DNA of 5,068 nucleotides from Gemmataceae bacterium (GTDB taxonomy: Bacteria > Planctomycetota > Planctomycetia > Gemmatales > Gemmataceae). The DNA lies in the NCBI GenBank assembly GCA_947490035.1, contig CANLGS010000389.1, positions 1-5,068 of the forward strand. The letters are read 5' to 3'. The notes under the pieces are model-generated. The model searched no databases. It was given only the letters and a program-made list of their open reading frames with translations, and was not told the DNA's origin. Shown here piece after piece: positions 1-5,068 of the stretch. Position numbers and translations under genes: made by a program. The stretch's first letter is position 1, and each line of letters starts with the position of its first letter.

Positions 1-64
1 CAACAACACAAAGACCACCCTTCAACCCACCAGAGAAAATGAGTCGTGCAAAGCAGTAGCGTCA

Positions 65-114
65 GCCCTCCGAGTATCTCCCACTCATTTGCGCGTGGGA
101 AGCACTCGGAGGGC
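65..114. repeat. Two-part inverted repeat (hairpin) in the ftsH leader region
   Basis: The outer arms are GCCCTCCGAGT (65-75) and its exact reverse complement ACTCGGAGGGC (104-114), 11 bp. Inside a 3x3 internal loop lies a second perfect 6-bp stem, TCCCAC (79-84) with GTGGGA (95-100), closing a 10-nt loop. No T-tract follows on either strand, so it is not a classical intrinsic terminator. It lies upstream of the proposed ftsH promoter, so it could end an upstream transcript, be a dispersed palindromic element, or bind a protein. The pairing is certain; the role is unknown. Confidence 0.7.
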
Positions 115-157
115 CGACGCCCCCGCTCGCCTTCAAACAGACCTCCGCCGGTTGCGG

Positions 158-187
158 TTCACTTCCCGCACGCATCCCCCGTACAAT
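158..187 (+). promoter_or_regulatory. Candidate sigma70-type promoter for ftsH
   Basis: The -10 box TACAAT (182-187) differs from TATAAT at one base. The -35-like TTCACT (158-163) matches TTGACA at 4 of 6 positions, with an 18-bp spacer. Transcription would start near 193-195, giving a leader of about 86 nt before the ATG at 280. It lies in otherwise GC-rich sequence, so an AT-rich hexamer with acceptable spacing stands out. Planctomycete promoter consensus is poorly constrained, so this is only a candidate. Confidence 0.4.
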
Positions 188-268
188 ACCGGCACGGCTT
201 GTGCTGCATTCACACGCCGGGGTCACCAACCGCACCGCCACTCCGCGCGGGGCACGACGCCCGCGACC

Positions 269-274
269 GAGGAG
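269..274 (+). promoter_or_regulatory. Shine-Dalgarno sequence that sets the ftsH start
   Basis: GAGGAG ends 5 nt before the ATG at 280. It favours this start over the GTG at 46, which opens the same frame 78 codons earlier. The extra N-terminal sequence from 46 would be read through the 65-114 hairpin and the promoter candidate, and matches nothing expected ahead of an FtsH first membrane helix. Confidence 0.75.
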
Positions 275-279
275 ATATC

Positions 280-2349
<2,070 letters not shown>

Positions 2350-2452
2350 CAGCGAGGCGTGCCGGGAAAGTGGCGATTGTCCGAGGAAGCGGGCCGTCCC
2401 GGTGGAACGCGACACGCTCTACCACGAAGTGGTCCGCGACAAGCCCGCCGAA

Positions 2453-2471
2453 CGCCGGTGGGCGACCGGCG
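2453..2471. terminator. GC-rich hairpin between convergent genes, possible bidirectional terminator
   Basis: CGCCGGT (2453-2459) pairs perfectly with ACCGGCG (2465-2471) around the 5-nt loop GGGCG. It lies between the ftsH stop (2349) and the minus-strand gene stop (2498), where both transcripts should end. There is no U-tract on either side, and an alternative pairing (CCCGCCG 2444-2450 with CGGCGGG 2467-2473) competes. Position is the main argument; GC-rich DNA forms such stems by chance. Confidence 0.3.
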
Positions 2472-2497
2472 GGAAACTGGAAGTGGTCGGGTGAGCG

Positions 2498-3651
2498 CTA
2501 CGGCTTCGGTCGCGGCGCCGGGGCCACAACAGGCGGAAGGTGATCCTGCTTGAGGTGCTTCTTGATCGCGCGGACGCAGTCCTGTGTCTCGCGGAACCCG
2601 TCGCCGGACTTCGCCTCGGTCACGTAGAACGCCGGGTCCGCGACCGGCGCCATCTCGAACACGAACCGCCCGCCGCGCTTCGGGTCAGCGTCGGTGCCGA
2701 ACACGAATCCCGACTTGCGCCGGGCGTCTTGAATCGCCCCGATGAGCGGGCGGTCCTTCACGTCCCACACGGTGGCCGCTTCGAGTTCGCCTTTGGCGTT
2801 ATCGCGCACCGAGTACAGTTTGCCGGTGCGCGTAAGCAGGTAGAACACGTCGTCCACCTTATACGCCCAGAAGTCGCCGTCGAACGGCACCTTGACCGTG
2901 CGGGGTTTCGACTCCGGCAGCGGCTTACCGTACTTCCCGTCCTCCACGTTTCGGGCGTCGCCGATGAACACCTCGCGGAACGTGACCGTCGTCCCCTTCG
3001 CGCTGACGCACAGCGCCGTCTTCTCGCCCGTGGGGATCAGGTCGAACCGCACCTCCCGGCGGAGCAGCACTTCGCGGTAGGTGCCGAGTGAGTTGACGTG
3101 GACCCCGTACTTCTCCTGAAAGTTGCCGCGTTCAAACGGACTCTTCTTCCCCTTCCGGTTCTCCTGGGACCACGCCCCCTCCAGTAGGGCGTGTTCCGCG
3201 GCGCTCTCGCCACCCCAGAACAGGTCGTACACCGAGTAATCAATTTCGAGGCGCCCGCCGGCGGCTTTGTGCTTTGCTCGCAGGCGGATGCCCCAGTCGC
3301 CACCTTCGAGGTACTGGAGGTCCGTGAGCGGCACGACAGAGAAGAATACTGGGCCGCTGTCGTCGGACACCCCATTCCCGACGAACCACAGCCGGTTGTG
3401 GGAGAAGGTGACCTTTTCAACCTTGCCACGCACACGGTGAAGTGAACCGTACTCGGCACGAGGGAGTTCCCGCTCCATCCATACACCGCGCCGGACGGTG
3501 GCCGCGAAGTTCTCGGCATCAGTCCACCGGTACGACACGAAAATGTCCTCGCCGTCCCAACAGGCAGAGATCGGCGCCAGTGGTTGCGCGATAGAGGGGG
3601 CGCAATCGCCCCAAGCGCGACGATAGTGATCGCCCAAGCGAGGCACCGCAT
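2498..3651 (-). CDS. Predicted secreted protein of unknown function, frame-disrupted after the signal peptide
   Basis: I do not recognise a family. The continuous frame opens with GTG at 3646 and gives 382 aa, but its first 15 or so residues are not signal-like. ATG 3651 in another frame has a Shine-Dalgarno (GAGG, 3657-3660, 5-nt spacing) and encodes MRCLAWAITIVALGAIAPP, a charged start plus hydrophobic core. Adding one G to the G5 run at 3596-3600 joins it to S-I-A-Q-P of the body, giving a 384-aa protein with a good signal peptidase I site after S-I-A (about residue 22). The body is rich in Trp, Tyr, Phe and charged residues, has no further membrane segment, and reads as alternating beta-like stretches (for example F-W-A-Y-K-V-D-D-V-F-Y-L-L). 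It ends in a Pro-rich tail, P-P-V-V-A-P-A-P-R-P-K-P. It lies 39 nt downstream of the kinase-like gene, so co-transcription is likely. Export is inference, and depends on the frameshift being an error or recent. Confidence 0.7.
3596..3600 (-). other. Presumed one-base deletion in a G5/C5 run, splitting signal peptide from body
   Basis: On the coding strand the run reads GCG-CCCCC-TCTATC. As given, the ATG 3651 frame passes from A-I-A-P-P into L-S-R-N-H-W, which does not resemble the body. With six C it reads A-P-P-S-I-A-Q-P and continues into the 382-aa frame. Homopolymer runs are common sites of both real slippage and sequencing indels. Confidence 0.6.
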
Positions 3652-3656
3652 ATCAA

Positions 3657-3660
3657 CCTC
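3657..3660 (-). promoter_or_regulatory. Shine-Dalgarno for the ATG at 3651
   Basis: GAGG on the minus strand lies 5 nt before ATG 3651. It favours this ATG over the GTG at 3646 that opens the uninterrupted frame, which has no well-placed purine-rich site of its own. It therefore supports the frameshift interpretation of the secreted-protein gene. Confidence 0.5.
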
Positions 3661-3690
3661 ACAGGATGAGACGAGCGGCAACCGCAACCC

Positions 3691-3963
3691 TTAGATCAAA
3701 TCTTGTTCCTGGTCGCTGTTCTGCCGGAACAGGAAGACGACAACTTCTGTGCCTGCCGTGATATGCCCATCGCCGTCGAGGTCGGCGTTGACCTGTCCCG
3801 CCCTCGGTCCTTCCCTCAACGTTTTCTCGGTGACGAAGCCGGCGATGGCCGCGTTCTCGAACGCCGTCATGCTCGCGTACTTCACCCCGTAGCTGGGGTC
3901 GTAGATGGTTTCGCCGAATTTAACAAGGACATGGTCGAAGAAGATCGAGGCCGGGTTCACTGT
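3691..3963 (-). other. Non-kinase C-terminal segment fused in frame to the kinase domain
   Basis: From about residue 195 of the 284-aa frame the sequence reads T-V-N-P-A-S-I-F-F-D-H-V-L-V, then Y-D-P-S-Y-G, then F-E-N-A-A-I-A-G-F, then D-L-D-G-D-G-H-I-T, ending at TAA 3691. None of this fits a kinase lower lobe. D-H-V-L-V followed by Y-D-P-S-Y-G reminds me of the last part of planctomycete proteins with a transglutaminase- or cysteine-peptidase-like fold; that is a weak memory-based suggestion. D-x-D-x-D-G-x-I matches the start of a Ca-binding loop, but position 12 is Thr with Glu at 13. By eye this stretch is somewhat less GC-rich than the kinase part. Confidence 0.55.
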
Positions 3964-4628
3964 GTTCTTGCCGGGGAACGGCCGCTTCCCGGTCAGCAGT
4001 TCGACGTACACGATGGCGAGGCTGTACTGGTCGGAGTGCTTGCTGATCTTGTTCTGGAAGGTTTCGGGCGCCGCGTAGATGGGCGTGACGCCGCCCATCA
4101 GCCCGGACGAGCTGGATCGTTCCAACTGCTTCACGAGTCCGAAGTCCGCGACCTTGACGCGGTCCGCGACGGTGAACAGGTTGCGCGGCTTCACGTCGAG
4201 GTGCTGGAGGTTGTGCTTCTCGATGAGGTGGTCGAGGCCGATGGCGGCGTCGTCGAGGAAGCCGAGGAGGATGTCGCGCGGGATGCCGGGGCGCCCGGCG
4301 GCCTGGTACTCGACGGCGACCTCATGCAGGTTCTGGTCGGCCAGTTCCATGACGATGACGAGTTCGCCGGCGATGTCCTGGATCTGTTCGATGGACACGA
4401 CGAACGGGTGGCGCACCTGCTTGACGCGCTCCAGCGCCTTCAGTTCCTGTACGGCGCGGGCGTCGTCGCCGTCGAGGGCGTTGAGGTTGCCGTAGACGAA
4501 CTTGATGGCCTTGTGGATGCCGCCGGGGGCGACGCACTTCCACACCTCGCCGAACCCGCCGGTGCCGATGGGTTCGATGAGCGGTATCCGGGCAGCGGTT
4601 CGCCGTCAGGCTCGCGGAGCCAGTTCAT
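3691..4628 (-). CDS. Ser/Thr protein kinase-like gene, frameshifted at the N-terminus and fused to a foreign C-terminus
   Basis: The intact frame from GTG 4545 gives 284 aa and starts inside the kinase N-lobe. Upstream in the same frame lie L-I-E-P-I and the glycine-rich loop GTGGFGEV, while the probable ATG (4628) and MNWLREPDGEPLPGYR lie one frame off; one extra base near 4580-4583 joins them (312 aa). Numbered from the GTG at 4545: ATP-binding Lys in A-I-K (K15), alpha-C Glu probably E34, catalytic loop HLDVKPRN (D117, K119, N122; Leu replaces the Arg of HRD), D-F-G at 134-136, A-P-E at 159-161, and the alpha-F Asp D172 in D-Q-Y-S-L-A. After R-P-F (188-190) kinase similarity ends; alpha-G to alpha-I are missing and about 90 unrelated residues follow. 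There is no membrane helix, so any product is cytosolic. The family phosphorylates Ser/Thr, but lacking the lower C-lobe this one is probably inactive or misfolded. No confident promoter or strong Shine-Dalgarno was seen before 4628. An annotator could fairly call it a pseudogene. Confidence 0.8.
4579..4583 (-). other. Presumed one-base deletion separating the kinase start from its glycine-rich loop
   Basis: The coding strand reads CCC GGA TAC CGC TCATC, giving P-G-Y-R in the ATG 4628 frame. The kinase frame around it reads L-I-E-P-I-G-T-G-G-F-G-E. Restoring one C (CGC CTC ATC) yields P-G-Y-R-L-I-E-P-I-G, the expected linker and first beta strand of this kinase type. The exact base cannot be placed more closely. 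Confidence 0.65.
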
Positions 4629-4810
4629 GAGGTCGTAACCTGTGGCGGCGCCGTAGGACGTTCCGGGCCGGGTGCGAGTTCCGTGAATGTGCCGGAAGAA
4701 CGGTAGGTCGGGTGTGGGGTGAAGTCCAGGCGCGGGCGCGAAGTGAGGTGCCGGCGTAAATCGCGCCTCCGGGCGGAAGGTCGAAAGGCGTCGGGGTCAG
4801 GTGGTTTTCA

Positions 4811-4825
4811 GCCCTCGGAGAGGGC
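4811..4825. repeat. Short palindromic hairpin
   Basis: GCCCTC (4811-4816) pairs exactly with GAGGGC (4820-4825) around GGA. The leading TCAGCCCTC-G-GAG (4808-4820) matches TCAGCCCTC-C-GAG at 62-74, in the hairpin near the other end of the window, at 12 of 13 bases. This hints at a shared repeat family. Confidence 0.5.
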
Positions 4826-4836
4826 GCGGGCGCGTA

Positions 4837-4876
4837 GCCAGGGGTGGAGCGAGGCTCCGCGAGCGCAACCCCTGGC
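4837..4876. repeat. Inverted repeat with an internal hairpin, probable dispersed intergenic palindrome
   Basis: The arms GCCAGGGGT (4837-4845) and ACCCCTGGC (4868-4876) are exact reverse complements, 9 bp. Between them GGAGC (4846-4850) and GCTCC (4854-4858) form an inner stem with a GAG loop. Palindromes of this form (C-A-G-G-G-G-T then G-C-G-A-G-G-C-T-C-C-G-C) are, from memory, frequent between genes in Gemmata-like genomes. There is no T-tract for a terminator. Confidence 0.6.
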
Positions 4877-4936
4877 GGACTTGGACGGCGTAGCTTTCGC
4901 TGGCGAGATCAGCAGTGGCCGCGTGAGCCGTTTGGA

Positions 4937-4959
4937 GTTGGAAGGGTTGGAAGGGTTGG
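4937..4959. repeat. 9-bp tandem repeat (GTTGGAAGG)n
   Basis: GTTGGAAGG occurs twice in tandem (4937-4945 and 4946-4954), followed by a partial third copy GTTGG (4955-4959). A C-rich tract follows at once. The unit is a multiple of three and would read as Gln-Pro-Phe repeats on the minus strand, but no credible gene covers it. Copy number probably varies between strains. Confidence 0.7.
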
Positions 4960-5021
4960 CTCCCCCCTGCCACCCCCCTCTGTTTTGCTCGTCTCGTGTT
5001 GTGCAGTGATTGCCAGTGTTT

Positions 5022-5046
5022 CGCTGCTTTGCATCGCAAGGCAGTG
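5022..5046 (+). repeat. 11-bp stem hairpin near the window end
   Basis: CGCTGCTTTGC (5022-5032) pairs with GCAAGGCAGTG (5036-5046) around ATC. The stem has 11 pairs, two of them G-T wobbles. Wobbles become C-A mismatches in a minus-strand transcript, so the structure is better on a plus-strand RNA. No T-run follows. It may be part of a leader for a gene beyond the window, or another dispersed repeat. Confidence 0.4.
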
Positions 5047-5068
5047 GCCGTTATGATGCGATCTTCCC

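Larger units (their letters stand above)
4629..5068. other. Repeat-rich intergenic region with no supported gene
   Basis: No open frame here has a convincing start, domain or composition. The kinase frame stays open upstream of ATG 4628 to a TGA at 4797-4799, without any ATG, GTG or TTG. Its last codons (Y-G-A-A-T-G-Y-D-L) look plausibly protein-like, so a lost or shifted earlier kinase start cannot be excluded. Beyond that the stretch holds three inverted repeats, one 9-bp tandem repeat and a C-rich tract (4961-4979). No promoter or tRNA was recognised. Confidence 0.6.

Noticed and set aside
46..279. N-terminal extension of FtsH from the GTG at 46
   Set aside because: It reads through the hairpin and promoter candidate, has no Shine-Dalgarno, is low-complexity Ser/Pro/Arg-rich, and a much better ATG with GAGGAG lies at 280.
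2362..2402. CCGGGA (2362-2367) and TCCCGG (2397-2402) as an ftsH terminator
   Set aside because: The stem is only 6 bp with a 29-nt loop and no U-tract; the hairpin at 2453-2471 is the better candidate.
2402..2494. Short plus-strand frame after ftsH (V-E-R-D-T-L-Y-H-E-V-V-R-D-K then A-T-G-G-K-L-E-V-V-G)
   Set aside because: It looks somewhat protein-like and might be a gene remnant, but it is only 30 codons, has no convincing start or Shine-Dalgarno, and I recognise no family.
3703..4638. Plus-strand 311-aa frame antisense to the kinase
   Set aside because: It is Val/Asp/Gly/Glu-rich, the usual complement of a GC-rich gene, and the minus-strand frame has clear kinase motifs.
4937..4959. Start of a CRISPR array
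   Set aside because: The unit is 9 bp with no spacers; it is a simple tandem repeat.
4797..5039. 80-aa minus-strand frame in the intergenic region
   Set aside because: It is built from the palindrome and tandem repeat (Q-P-F-Q-P-F), with no domain or Shine-Dalgarno; it is best seen as translated repeat sequence.

Overview
The window comes from a GC-rich bacterium, most likely a planctomycete close to Gemmata. That placement is inference. It rests on GC-rich third codon positions, a cytosolic Ser/Thr kinase with the G-G-V-T-P-x-Y-A-A-P-E activation segment and H-L-D-V-K-P catalytic loop I associate with planctomycete kinases, a predicted secreted protein of unknown family beside it, and an intergenic palindrome and short-tandem-repeat region of a kind I associate with Gemmata-type genomes.

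Layout. Positions 1-279 are a leader with a strong two-part hairpin (65-114), a plausible sigma70-type promoter (158-187) and a good Shine-Dalgarno sequence. Positions 280-2349 (+) encode a complete FtsH, a membrane AAA+ zinc protease with every catalytic motif present. A gap of about 150 bases with a GC-rich hairpin separates it from two convergent minus-strand genes. These are a Ser/Thr kinase-like gene (3691-4628) and, 39 bases downstream of its stop, a predicted secreted protein of unknown function (2498-3651), probably one transcription unit. Positions 4629-5068 hold no gene I can support, but do hold several inverted repeats and a 9-bp tandem repeat.

The main result is that both minus-strand genes are broken or odd, in ways seen only when frames are compared. 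The kinase's glycine-rich loop lies in its correct frame, but its likely ATG and first 16 codons lie in another frame, one missing base away (about 4580-4583). The kinase domain also stops after the R-P-F of the C-lobe and runs without a stop into about 90 residues that are not kinase, and that look like the C-terminal piece of another protein (D-H-V-L-V, Y-D-P-S-Y-G, and a Ca-loop-like D-x-D-x-D-G-x-I). In the downstream gene, an ATG with a good ribosome binding site and a textbook signal peptide lies in a different frame from the body; one extra G in the G5 run at 3596-3600 would join them. Possible explanations are pseudogene decay, indel errors or a misassembly in the sequence, or, less likely, slippage expression.

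Functionally, FtsH would act in membrane-protein quality control. The kinase plus secreted-protein pair looks like accessory, lineage-specific material whose present activity is doubtful. I found no CRISPR array, tRNA, rRNA, insertion sequence or clear new defence system.
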